This document shows positions 1-7,141 of a stretch of 64,000 nt of DNA, in pieces. The stretch spans positions 62,001 to 126,000 of the forward strand of contig NZ_QFWG01000003.1 of the NCBI RefSeq assembly GCF_003143995.1. The letters are read 5' to 3'. The DNA comes from Pseudoglutamicibacter cumminsii. GTDB lineage: Bacteria > Actinomycetota > Actinomycetes > Actinomycetales > Micrococcaceae. A model generated the notes under the pieces. It saw nothing but the letters and a program-made list of their open reading frames with translations, was not told the DNA's origin and made no database searches. The position numbers were made by a program, and so were the translations under genes. Within the stretch, counting starts at the first letter, position 1; every line of letters starts with the position of its first letter.

Positions 1-28
1 GTTCGTCATTCGCTAAGCTTGATCAATC

Positions 29-526
29 ATGGCCAATAAGAAGAAGACTAAAGATCAACGTAATCACGTGGTCGCGACCAACCGTAAGGCGCGGCATGAT
101 TACGAGATCCTGGATACCTATGAAGCCGGGATGGTTTTGACGGGTACTGAGGTTAAGTCTTTGCGCGAGGGGAAAGCGTCTCTCGCGGAGGGTTTCTGCA
201 CCTTTTACCGGGGTGAGCTGTGGGCAGAGATGCTCTACATCCCGGAGTACCTGAACGGTTCGTGGACCAACCACGCTGCACGCCGCCGCCGCAAGCTTTT
301 GTTGCACCGTAAGGAGCTTGTGAAGCTTGAGCGCCGCGTCGATGAGGCTGGGTTCACGATCGTGCCGTTGAGCCTGTATTTCAAGGAGGGCCGCGCCAAG
401 CTTGAGATCGCGTTGGCTCGCGGTAAGAAGGAGTGGGATAAGCGCCACGCCTTAAAGGAGAAGCAGGACAACCGTGAGGCATTGCGTGCGTTGCGTTCGC
501 GTAACCGCCGTGCGGGCGTCGTGTAA
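29..526 (+). CDS. smpB: SsrA-binding protein SmpB
   Basis: SmpB binds tmRNA and carries it to stalled ribosomes for trans-translation. The 165-residue product has the family signature [17 protein letters not shown] near the N-terminus, the [15 protein letters not shown] core, and a basic C-terminal tail (ALRSRNRR) of the kind that enters the empty mRNA channel. Length fits the family (about 155-165). The ATG at 29 is the first start compatible with homologues. No strong Shine-Dalgarno is visible, which suggests coupling to an upstream gene outside the window. Its RNA partner ssrA lies just downstream, the usual arrangement. Confidence 0.97.
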   Translation: MANKKKTKDQRNHVVATNRKARHDYEILDTYEAGMVLTGTEVKSLREGKASLAEGFCTFYRGELWAEMLYIPEYLNGSWTNHAARRRRKLLLHRKELVKLERRVDEAGFTIVPLSLYFKEGRAKLEIALARGKKEWDKRHALKEKQDNREALRALRSRNRRAGVV

Positions 527-527
527 C

Positions 528-638
528 ATGGTTATCTGCACTCATTGCGGTGAGTGCATCGTTCAGCCCACTGAGGCAACTGACACGCGAGTATCTGATG
601 CTTGCGGGTTCCGTCAGTTGTGTGGGTGGGACAACTGA
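528..638 (+). CDS. possible 36-residue zinc-ribbon microprotein between smpB and ssrA
   Basis: An ATG lies one base after the smpB stop codon and opens a 36-codon frame ending just before the tmRNA 5' end. The product starts MVICTHCGECIV and has C-x2-C-x2-C followed by C-x6-C, five cysteines in 36 residues, as in a small zinc ribbon. No ribosome-binding site is evident, so translation would rely on reinitiation after smpB. I do not recognise the family and assign no function. It could be a chance frame; the cysteine spacing and the tight fit between two partner genes are the only support. Confidence 0.4.
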   Translation: MVICTHCGECIVQPTEATDTRVSDACGFRQLCGWDN

Positions 639-642
639 ATAC

Positions 643-1029
643 GGGGGCGACTTGGTTTCGACGATGTGAGTCGCGACAGGGGAAGCGGGCCGAGAATGTA
701 GAGTCATCTCGTTAACGTTCTCTGCAAACTAATAAGTGCCGAATCTAAGCGCACTGACTTCGCTCTCGCTGCCTAATTGCAGTGACCGAGTCCGTCAGCC
801 CGGGGTTGCTATCGCTCCGGTTGTCTGACGTCAGCTAGATAGCCACTGGTGGGCACGCTTGCCGTGAGCGTGTCCGCGACACTTTTAGCGGCTGAGTCCA
901 CAGGGTAACCACAGGCCACTTGCACTGGTGATGGTCTCTGGGACTGAGAAGCCCTGAAACAGTGCTGCGCCCGGAGAAGTCCTGGCAACACCACATCGGA
1001 CGCGAGTTCGATTCTCGCCGCCTCCACCA
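643..1029 (+). ncRNA. ssrA: transfer-messenger RNA (tmRNA)
   Basis: The 5' GGGGGCG pairs with CGCCUCC before the 3' ACCA (one G-U pair), giving the seven-pair tRNA-like acceptor stem. The 5' end continues with the conserved GACTTGGTTTCGAC and the 3' end has the T-arm sequence GGACGCGAGTTCGATTCTCGCC. The tag reading frame at 738-776 encodes AESKRTDFALAA followed by a TAA stop, matching the actinobacterial consensus ending FALAA. CCA is encoded. It works with SmpB (29-526) to rescue stalled ribosomes and mark the peptide for proteolysis. Confidence 0.97.
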
Positions 1030-1033
1030 TTGT

Positions 1034-1089
1034 GGGACCTGGTGAACTCTCTTGTGCCTTGACGCAGGAGAGTTCACCAGGTCCCTTTT
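1034..1089 (+). terminator. Rho-independent terminator of ssrA
   Basis: A perfect 18-bp stem (1034-1051 with 1068-1085), 16-nt loop, followed by TTTT at 1086-1089, five bases after the tmRNA 3' end. No T-tract follows the stem on the minus strand, so it serves mainly the tmRNA. Confidence 0.9.
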
Positions 1090-1509
1090 CTATGCCCTTT
1101 TTAATGCCTGAAGTTTTCGTGACGTGATGGCGACTGTCAGCATGTCGCCGTGTGGGGTCAGGCTGGCGCTCAAGGTTTCTGCCAACGAGCCCGCGGCTTT
1201 CCAGGTCTCGTCGGCATGACAGGTCAGAAGAGTTCCTTGTGGGAAAGTCATCTCCCAGCTCATCGCCGCGTCGTTGCAGTGCCGTTCAATACGGCACCGG
1301 ATGTCTTTCACGGGTTCCCCGTCAGTTAGGTCCAGCGCGAAGCCAACATCGACGATCCTGCCAGCGACATCGACATCCACTGTGAGAAAAGGGCACTCAT
1401 CGAAATAACCGGTCTCGGGAAATAAAGCAGCCCCGGGGGACTTCCATCCAAACCCGCTACCGTCTGCCCAGCAATACACTTCTAAAGGCCTCGTATCAGC
1501 TTCGAACAT
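1090..1509 (-). CDS. hypothetical protein paired with a deaminase
   Basis: The predicted product has 139 residues, starting MFEADTRPLEVYCW. The ATG at 1507-1509 lies 8 bases after the stop of the deaminase gene, so the two are probably one transcript. The upstream part of the open frame (to 1782) is antisense-frame shadow of the deaminase and was excluded. Visible features: an aromatic and Gly-rich N-terminus (WADGSGFGW), no signal peptide or membrane span, and a mixed alpha/beta look. It reads like a small single-domain beta-rich cytosolic protein. I do not recognise the family. Its position immediately behind a deaminase next to ssrA suggests accessory origin. Confidence 0.65.
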   Translation of the reverse strand: MFEADTRPLEVYCWADGSGFGWKSPGAALFPETGYFDECPFLTVDVDVAGRIVDVGFALDLTDGEPVKDIRCRIERHCNDAAMSWEMTFPQGTLLTCHADETWKAAGSLAETLSASLTPHGDMLTVAITSRKLQALKRA

Positions 1510-1517
1510 CTTTACTC

Positions 1518-1976
1518 TCAGCCGTGCTGCAGCCAGCCGGCTGCCTCGCCCGGTTTCATGAACGGGGTAGGCCAGTAGGCGAGATGAACGTCCTTCAATT
1601 TCTTCCACACGGGAACCGTGGGGTCGGCAGGGTCTGCCGTAGCAACCATCACATCGGGTCCGTGGACAGCCAAGCGTTCGCGGCAGATGCCGCAGGGACT
1701 CAGTACGAGATAGCGGCCATCGACGAGGCGTGAAAGACAAATTGACGCGACGATGCGCTGATCCAAACGGTAGGCGGCGCAATATGGTTCCGTCTCATGA
1801 CATAACGCAACCCCAGAGTTGGCGACCTCAGGCGCTGTCCCGGCCAAAACAGTGCCATCTGCTAGCAGCATGGCGGCCGCCCCCATATAGGGCTGGTCTG
1901 CAGGAAAACGATCCTCGATGAACTGCTGACACTCATCACGCAACTGGGAGAGCGGCAGATTGGAAGCTGGGGTCAT
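1518..1976 (-). CDS. cytidine/blasticidin-S deaminase family protein
   Basis: A 152-residue zinc-dependent nucleoside deaminase of the cytidine deaminase superfamily. The catalytic motif appears as ALCHETEPYCAAYRL (zinc ligand plus catalytic Glu) and the second zinc motif as LSPCGICRERLAVHGPDV (PCxxC). This arrangement resembles the small blasticidin-S-deaminase/Cdd-like subgroup more than housekeeping tetrameric Cdd. I chose the ATG at 1974-1976 over an upstream TTG because GAG stands just before it. It is the first gene of a probable two-gene unit with the downstream hypothetical. Substrate (cytidine, deoxycytidine or a nucleoside antibiotic) cannot be read from sequence. Confidence 0.8.
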   Translation of the reverse strand: MTPASNLPLSQLRDECQQFIEDRFPADQPYMGAAAMLLADGTVLAGTAPEVANSGVALCHETEPYCAAYRLDQRIVASICLSRLVDGRYLVLSPCGICRERLAVHGPDVMVATADPADPTVPVWKKLKDVHLAYWPTPFMKPGEAAGWLQHG

Positions 1977-2164
1977 GAATCTCAATTCTAATGCGCCGGA
2001 TTTAACACCGGGTCCGGAGTGCTGTTTACCCTGGAGCGTTCTAGGCTCCGTAATTCGTGGCCTCTGAAAAGAGTCCGAACCGAACCTAGCCTTCGACCTA
2101 CGCTCGCTTCCTCCTATGAAGTGCTAATTAAATGGTGTTCGCCGAACGATCATTCATCCGTCAC

Positions 2165-2880
2165 TCATTGCAGTTTAAGATCTGGGTCGAGGGTGACATA
2201 CGATTCCTCGCCGTTACGATCGATGAATGTTGCCCAGCCAAACTTTTCGTCCCTACCGTGACAAGCCGTGAGCCAGGTGCCGGATTCATCCTTCATGAGG
2301 CCAGTTGAACAGTCGTTTCCACTAATGAAAGTAGAGTCATCATCTCTCAGCATTTCGACACCGTTGATGTCGTAGACGCGAAGGGAGACATAGCGCGGCC
2401 CACCGCATGCGCTTCGCGCGGCTTCATTTAGATTGTTTTTCCACTTGATTTCCAGGAGCCACAGTTTCTTGCCTTTCTTTTTTTGATAGTGCGCCCATAG
2501 GTGCCTTGAATCGATTTGCGGCTTTCGATTTTCTTCACGCTGATGTTGGCAGACGGCGATTTGATTACAACTCCGACGTTGTGTGTTTCGACCCTGTTGT
2601 CGTCCTCTTGCGCTAGATCAGCAAAATCGTCTGCAGAATCTGTAGCGGAGTCCTCAAATGAATAGGTCGCAAAGGGGTTGTTAAAGTCAGAAGCTGGATT
2701 CTCCGGTGAAACACTAAAGAATCGGTCATTCCAAGCTGAAGTTTCAGTGGCCGAGTTTTCTGGAGCTGGAGTGTCGGGGGAGTGCCCTTGTTTGCTCTCG
2801 GAGCTGCAAGCGGACAGGTCCAGTACAAGGGAAAATGCTACGAAAGTGGAAAATGCTGCCACTGATCCAGTTTTCTTCAT
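2165..2880 (-). pseudogene. lipoprotein gene, frameshifted in an A7 run
   Basis: The frame from ATG 2880 encodes a signal peptide with lipobox LSAC (Cys25), then an acidic Ser/Asp/Thr-rich linker and the start of a beta-rich domain (VGVVIKSPSANISVKKIESR). It then hits a stop after nonsense residues. If one base is added to the seven-base A run (T7 at 2478-2484 on the plus strand), the frame continues as KKGKKLWLLEIKWKNNLNEA through ACGGPRYVSLRVYDINGVEML to the stop at 2165, giving about 238 residues. The restored protein resembles extracellular immunoglobulin-like lipoproteins of unknown role (DUF4352-like in appearance; not confirmed). The break may be a sequencing deletion, phase variation or decay. 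Codon use is AT-richer than flanking genes. Confidence 0.65.
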
Positions 2881-3375
2881 AAGGGGACCATAGGCATGAA
2901 GAGCAGGAACTCCGAGAAGCTGATGAAACAATCCGGACTTGTACAAGTTTCCGAGGGATAAAGCATCTCGCAACGCGGGGGCAACACTCGAAAGTGCCCA
3001 GAATAGCGGTAGTGTGTCGCATATCACGAAAATTATTCAGGAAGGCGAGGTCTATCTAAAGCGGGGATTAAAGACCTACTAAACAAGATCAGTGGATAGC
3101 AAGATTCATCAAAACTAAAGTCTATCTCTCAACGATTGAGGAATGTCAGGATCAAATACTGCCGATGAGCGTGCATCATTAACGCAATGACTGTAAGGTA
3201 GCTCATTGGCCTCAGCACAAGTGCTTCTTCAAGTGCGGACGCTGAGAACTGAACATTGGAAATATTGTCAAAGGCTGCTGGACGGTTGTCCGGAAACGAT
3301 GACTCGTCTGTCCAGTCACCAACGGAATAAAACCCGATGCATCAAGCATGACGAGAGGATAAACCGGAGGAACAC
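2881..3375. other. gene-free AT-richer stretch before putP
   Basis: About 495 bp without a convincing gene. Its GC content is visibly lower than that of the flanking housekeeping genes. Small frames on either strand show no start signal or family motif. The last bases hold the putP ribosome-binding site (GGAGGA just before the ATG at 3376). With the lipoprotein and deaminase genes it forms the right part of an accessory patch downstream of ssrA. I see no integrase, transposase or repeat of the ssrA 3' end here. Confidence 0.6.
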
Positions 3376-4971
3376 ATGGACTTATTCGGATTGGGTCCTG
3401 ACGGCTCATATAAACTCATCGCCGTCATCATTTACTTCATAGCGATGCTCTTGATCGGCTACTACGCTTTCAAGAAAACTGACGACGGCGACGACTACAT
3501 GCTCGGCGGCCGCCGCCTGCACCCATTCACCGCGGCACTCAGCGCCGGCGCGTCTGACATGTCCGGCTGGCTCATGATGGGCTTGCCTGGCGCCCTGTAC
3601 ATGATGGGTATGTTCCAGGCATGGATGGCGATCGGCCTCACCATCGGTGCGGCACTCAACTGGATCTTCGTAGCGCCACGCCTGCGCCGCTTCACCGAAG
3701 TCACCAACGACTCCATCACCATCCCGAGCTACTTCGAAAACCGCCTCGGCGATAAGTCCCGCATCCTGCGTATCGTCTCCGGCATCGTGATCCTGGTGTT
3801 CTTCACCTTCTACGTATCCTCCGGCATGACTGCTGGCGGTAAGTTCTTCCAGTCTGCGTTCAACGGCAGCTACCTGACCGGTATGCTGCTCGTCGCAGGC
3901 ATCACGCTCGCCTACACGATGTTCGGCGGCTTCCTCGGCGCAACCTACACCGACACCGTCCAGGGCCTCATCATGCTTGCGGCCCTCCTCATCGTCCCAG
4001 TTCTCGCCGTGATCTCCGTTGGCGGCCCACAGCAGGTCATCGACGGTGTTCTCAGCGTCAACCCAGACTTCGGCTCCCTCATGAAGGGCGGCACCATCGT
4101 CGGCGCCGTATCCGCGGCCGCATGGGGCCTCGGCTACTTCGGCCAGCCACACATCATCATCCGCTTCATGGCTCTGCGTTCTTCCCGCGACGCCCGCTGG
4201 GGTGCCGCAATCGGTGTCGGCTGGATGGTGCTCTCCGTGATCGGCGTCATCGTGACCTCGATGGCCGGTATCGCATACTTCAACCTCAACCAGGACAAGC
4301 AGCTCACTGACGCCAAGAGCGCTGAGACCGTGGTCCTCGACCTCGCTCAGAACCTCATGCCGTCACTGCTGGCAGGTTTCGTGCTCGCAGCGGTTCTCGC
4401 CGCGATCATGTCGACCATCTCCTCCCAGCTCGTGGTGACCTCCTCGGCGCTCGTTGAGGACCTCGCACTGGTGTTCAAGCCAGGCATGTCCAAGACCACG
4501 AAGCTGTGGCTGGGCCGCGTCGCCGTTCTGATCGTCGCGATCATCGCTGCATTCCTCGCGCTGGAAGAAAACGCGACCGTGCTCGGCCTCGTCGCATTCG
4601 CATGGGCCGGCTTCGGTTCCGCATTCGGTCCTGTTGTGGTGCTCAGCCTCTACTGGAAGCGCCTCACCAACTGGGGCGCGATGGCGGGCATCGTTGGTGG
4701 CGCGACCGTCGCGTTCGTCTGGAGCAAGAGCACAACGCTCTCCACCCTGGGTGGTGCACTCTCCGAGCCGCTGTACGAGATCGTTCCAGGCTTCCTGACC
4801 TGCCTCGTACTCGCGGTAGTGGTTTCCCTGCTCACTCCAGCACCTGGTGAAAAGGAGCTCGCAGGCTTCCACCACATGGAAGCCCCAACGCAGGCTGTGC
4901 CGATCGTCCAGGCCGCAGGCGCCGGTTCGACTGGTGACGCCGGCCATCGTGGCCCCGGCATGAAAGCATAG
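3376..4971 (+). CDS. putP: sodium/proline symporter PutP
   Basis: A 531-residue SSS-family (sodium:solute symporter) membrane protein that imports proline with Na+. The N-terminus has the first membrane span (IAVIIYFIAMLLIGYYAF) and then the PutP signature around YMLGGRRLHPFTAALSAGASDMSGWLMMGLPGALY, in which the SAGASDMSGW motif lines the sodium/proline site. About 12-13 membrane segments follow. The C-terminal tail (after about 490) is soluble. A strong GGAGGA precedes the ATG. The following small monooxygenase starts 5 bp after the stop and is likely cotranscribed. Length fits PutP (about 500). Confidence 0.95.
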   Translation: MDLFGLGPDGSYKLIAVIIYFIAMLLIGYYAFKKTDDGDDYMLGGRRLHPFTAALSAGASDMSGWLMMGLPGALYMMGMFQAWMAIGLTIGAALNWIFVAPRLRRFTEVTNDSITIPSYFENRLGDKSRILRIVSGIVILVFFTFYVSSGMTAGGKFFQSAFNGSYLTGMLLVAGITLAYTMFGGFLGATYTDTVQGLIMLAALLIVPVLAVISVGGPQQVIDGVLSVNPDFGSLMKGGTIVGAVSAAAWGLGYFGQPHIIIRFMALRSSRDARWGAAIGVGWMVLSVIGVIVTSMAGIAYFNLNQDKQLTDAKSAETVVLDLAQNLMPSLLAGFVLAAVLAAIMSTISSQLVVTSSALVEDLALVFKPGMSKTTKLWLGRVAVLIVAIIAAFLALEENATVLGLVAFAWAGFGSAFGPVVVLSLYWKRLTNWGAMAGIVGGATVAFVWSKSTTLSTLGGALSEPLYEIVPGFLTCLVLAVVVSLLTPAPGEKELAGFHHMEAPTQAVPIVQAAGAGSTGDAGHRGPGMKA

Positions 4972-4976
4972 GAACC

Positions 4977-5297
4977 ATGATCCTTATCAATGTGAAATAC
5001 AAAGTGAAGCCGGAGAAGGCCGAAGAGTTCCTCAACGCCGTTGAGGAGTTCACCAAGGCAACCCGTAACGAGCCAGGAAACCTCTGGTTCGAGTGGTACC
5101 GCGACCCGCAGGACCCAACGGTGTTCCTGCTGATCGAAGCGTTCAAGGACGACGCGGGCGAAGCCCACGTGAACTCCGACCACTTCGCTAAGGGTCTCGA
5201 GTCGATGAAGCCTTTCCTCGTTGAAACCCCAGACATCGTCTCTCGCATGGTCGAAGGCGAAGGCTGGGACAAGATGGGCGAACTGCGCATCGACTAA
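4977..5297 (+). CDS. antibiotic biosynthesis monooxygenase-domain protein (YgiN-like)
   Basis: A 106-residue ABM-fold (dimeric alpha/beta ferredoxin-like) protein. It begins MILINVKYKVKPEKAEEFLNAV and has the family hallmark GNLWFEWYRDPQDPTVFLLIEAFKD followed by HVNSDHFAKGLESMKPFLVETPDI, where the conserved His contributes to the pocket. Homologues include quinol monooxygenase YgiN and LsrG-type enzymes, and the substrate is not predictable. The gene sits 5 bp after putP and ends at a strong bidirectional hairpin. Confidence 0.85.
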   Translation: MILINVKYKVKPEKAEEFLNAVEEFTKATRNEPGNLWFEWYRDPQDPTVFLLIEAFKDDAGEAHVNSDHFAKGLESMKPFLVETPDIVSRMVEGEGWDKMGELRID

Positions 5298-5332
5298 GCG
5301 GCCCACTAGCTCCCGCTAGATCCGCACGCTAA

Positions 5333-5376
5333 AACGCAAGGGCGGGACGTGTATGAACACGTTCCGCCCTTGCGTT
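5333..5376. terminator. bidirectional hairpin between convergent genes
   Basis: A 20-bp stem (5333-5352 with 5357-5376, one G-T pair) with a 4-nt loop ATGA, between the convergent monooxygenase and crcB genes. No long T-tract on either side, so it may act as a 3' end stabiliser as much as an intrinsic terminator. Confidence 0.75.
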
Positions 5377-5405
5377 ATACGAGCTTCCGACCGCGATGCA
5401 GCTAC

Positions 5406-5795
5406 CTAGAGGAACAGCGCCTTACCGATCAGCAAGCCGAGGTAGGCCGCCGGAACAGCCAGCGCAAGGATCGCGGCAAGAATCGCTGTACTACGTAGCC
5501 ATGCCTTCTCCCTCGCCGCGGAAATAGCGGTGGTCGCGACGGAAGCGATCGTAGAGAACCCACCACAGAACCCAGCCAGAACAGGCACAGCCCACGCTTG
5601 ATCCGCGAACCCACCCGTGAACACGCCAAAGATGAAACACGACAGCGTGTTGGCAATCGACATACCCCACGGGAACTTTGAAGAGAGCCTTCCCTCAGCC
5701 CGCGCATTCTCCTCGCGCCGAATCAACCACACTCTCGCAACGGAACCCAACCCACCTGCCAAGCTCACCGTCAGCACCGTCAGCAACGCGCTCAT
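5406..5795 (-). CDS. crcB: fluoride channel subunit CrcB (second of a tandem pair)
   Basis: A 129-residue four-helix Fluc/CrcB protein that would export fluoride as an antiparallel dimer. Family motifs: GGLGSVARVW in helix 1, SIANTLSCFIFG in helix 2 (conserved Asn), and GFCGGFSTIAS at the helix 3 break. The canonical TTFST stretch reads STIAS, so the usual Phe of the pore 'Phe box' is replaced by Ile. The ATG overlaps the stop of the upstream crcB by 4 bp (ATGA), so the two are translationally coupled and may form a heterodimer, as in other Gram-positive two-gene crcB loci. Confidence 0.9.
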   Translation of the reverse strand: MSALLTVLTVSLAGGLGSVARVWLIRREENARAEGRLSSKFPWGMSIANTLSCFIFGVFTGGFADQAWAVPVLAGFCGGFSTIASVATTAISAAREKAWLRSTAILAAILALAVPAAYLGLLIGKALFL

Positions 5796-6247
5796 CGTTC
5801 ATCACCGCCGGAAGCAAGATCAGGCTGAGTAAACGAGGAACCCGGCTTCCACAACCGGGCGAGTCCGAAACCCACTCCTGCACACGCCAGCGCCACCCCG
5901 ACGTGCACTGACAGCACAGCGAGATCGCCCACGATGTCTGAAGCAAGCAGCGTCACCGCGGAAACCGATCCGAAACCACCCACAAAACCCGGGCTGACAA
6001 ACGAACGCCACTTCACGGCCGCAGAGTTCCCGCCCAAGCCTCGGCCGCGATCCCACATGCCGACAACCCACCCCAGAAACAGCGAAGCTACGCCATTCAC
6101 GAGGAGAATCATCAGGTTCTCTGGCCACCGCCACGCATCCCCGAGTAGAACCAGAGACTCGCGCACCGCAGCACCGAGCGCACCGCCCACGAACACGGCC
6201 GTATAGATCGGCCATGCAGGTGAAATGACGCGACGTAGAGAACTCAT
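5792..6247 (-). CDS. crcB: fluoride channel subunit CrcB (first of a tandem pair)
   Basis: A 151-residue CrcB/Fluc homologue starting MSSLRRVISPAWPIYTAVFVGGALGAAVRES. The open frame extends further upstream into the hisN end, but that part is Pro/Arg-rich and is excluded. Motifs: GGALGAAVRES in helix 1, MILLVNGVASLFLGW in helix 2 with the conserved Asn, and GFVGGFGSVSA at the helix 3 break, where the canonical TTFST is GSVSA. It is coupled to the second crcB by a 4-bp overlap. No fluoride riboswitch sequence is visible in the 47 bp separating it from hisN, so it is probably read from the aroA-rsgA-hisN transcript. Confidence 0.88.
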   Translation of the reverse strand: MSSLRRVISPAWPIYTAVFVGGALGAAVRESLVLLGDAWRWPENLMILLVNGVASLFLGWVVGMWDRGRGLGGNSAAVKWRSFVSPGFVGGFGSVSAVTLLASDIVGDLAVLSVHVGVALACAGVGFGLARLWKPGSSFTQPDLASGGDER

Positions 6248-6294
6248 AAAACGAACGATGCTGGGGTGGGCTGAACGGGGCCGACCGGAAGCGC

Positions 6295-7131
6295 TTAGTT
6301 GGAACCGTGCTGATGGGTTGGCAGGGGAGTAGGGGTGCGCTCTGCCTCGCGGGTCCCTAGCAGGCCCAAGGCCGCATCGTGCAGCAGACCATTCGAAGCG
6401 ATTGCGTTTCCGCCCCACGGGCCATCCTCAGCCTGCAGAGACGTGAATACGCCGCCGGCCTCGCGCACAATCGGTACTAGCGCCGCCATGTCATAGAGGT
6501 TCAACTCAGGCTCAGCCGCGAAATCCACCGCGCCCTCCGCGACGAGGCAGTACGAGAAGAAATCACCATACGCGCGCGTGCGCCACACGGTATCGCTGAT
6601 CGCCAGCACGCCATCGAGCCAACCGCGGGCCTTCCAGCCCGTGAGCGAAGAATACGAGAACGATGAATCCTCCAGCTCAGCGACACCCGAAACCCCGATG
6701 CGGCGAGCATCATCCAGCGAAGCACCAGTGAACGCTCCGTGCCCCACGGAAGCCCACCATCGGCGGCCCAAAGCTGGCGCAGAGACTAGGCCCACCACGA
6801 CCTCGCCGTCCTCAACCAACGCGATCAACGTAGCCCACACAGGAACGCCACGCATGAAGTTCTTGGTGCCGTCGATCGGGTCGATGATCCACACGCGGTT
6901 CGAATCCCCAGTGGAACCAAACTCCTCGCCGAACACCGCATCATCCGGGCGAGCTTCCCCCAAACGTGCACGAATAAGCTGCTCAGCCTGCCGGTCAGCC
7001 TCCGTGACAGGCGTGGCGTCAGGCTTCGTCTCAACATACAGATCCGCGGCGCCGAAACGCTCCATCGTCAAAGCATCGACAGCATCGGCAAGTTCATGCG
7101 CCAAAGCAAGGTCATCACTCAAGTGGGTCAT
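6295..7131 (-). CDS. hisN: histidinol-phosphatase, inositol-monophosphatase family (HisN)
   Basis: A 278-residue Mg2+/Li+-sensitive phosphatase of the IMPase fold. The metal-binding motifs are GEEFG (about residue 70) and WIIDPIDGTKNFMRG (about 85), with the C-terminal ELNLYDMAALVPIVREAGG supplying the last Asp. In Actinobacteria this family provides the histidinol-phosphatase step of histidine synthesis, and its place downstream of aroA-rsgA is a recurrent actinobacterial arrangement. Start chosen at ATG 7131 (MTHLSDDLALAHELADAVD), 10 bp after the rsgA stop. The longer frame overlaps rsgA and lacks family similarity. Confidence 0.88.
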   Translation of the reverse strand: MTHLSDDLALAHELADAVDALTMERFGAADLYVETKPDATPVTEADRQAEQLIRARLGEARPDDAVFGEEFGSTGDSNRVWIIDPIDGTKNFMRGVPVWATLIALVEDGEVVVGLVSAPALGRRWWASVGHGAFTGASLDDARRIGVSGVAELEDSSFSYSSLTGWKARGWLDGVLAISDTVWRTRAYGDFFSYCLVAEGAVDFAAEPELNLYDMAALVPIVREAGGVFTSLQAEDGPWGGNAIASNGLLHDAALGLLGTREAERTPTPLPTHQHGSN

Positions 7132-7141
7132 ACTCACAACC

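Noticed and set aside
1090-1782. Upstream extension of the hypothetical gene over the deaminase
   Set aside because: The extension is the wrong frame of the deaminase; the ATG at 1509 gives the sensible protein.
2881-3375. Prophage or IS remnant before putP
   Set aside because: The stretch is AT-richer but has no transposase or integrase motif, terminal inverted repeat or target duplication.
6248-6294. Fluoride riboswitch before the crcB pair
   Set aside because: The 47-bp gap has no match to the conserved riboswitch core and is too short for the pseudoknot.
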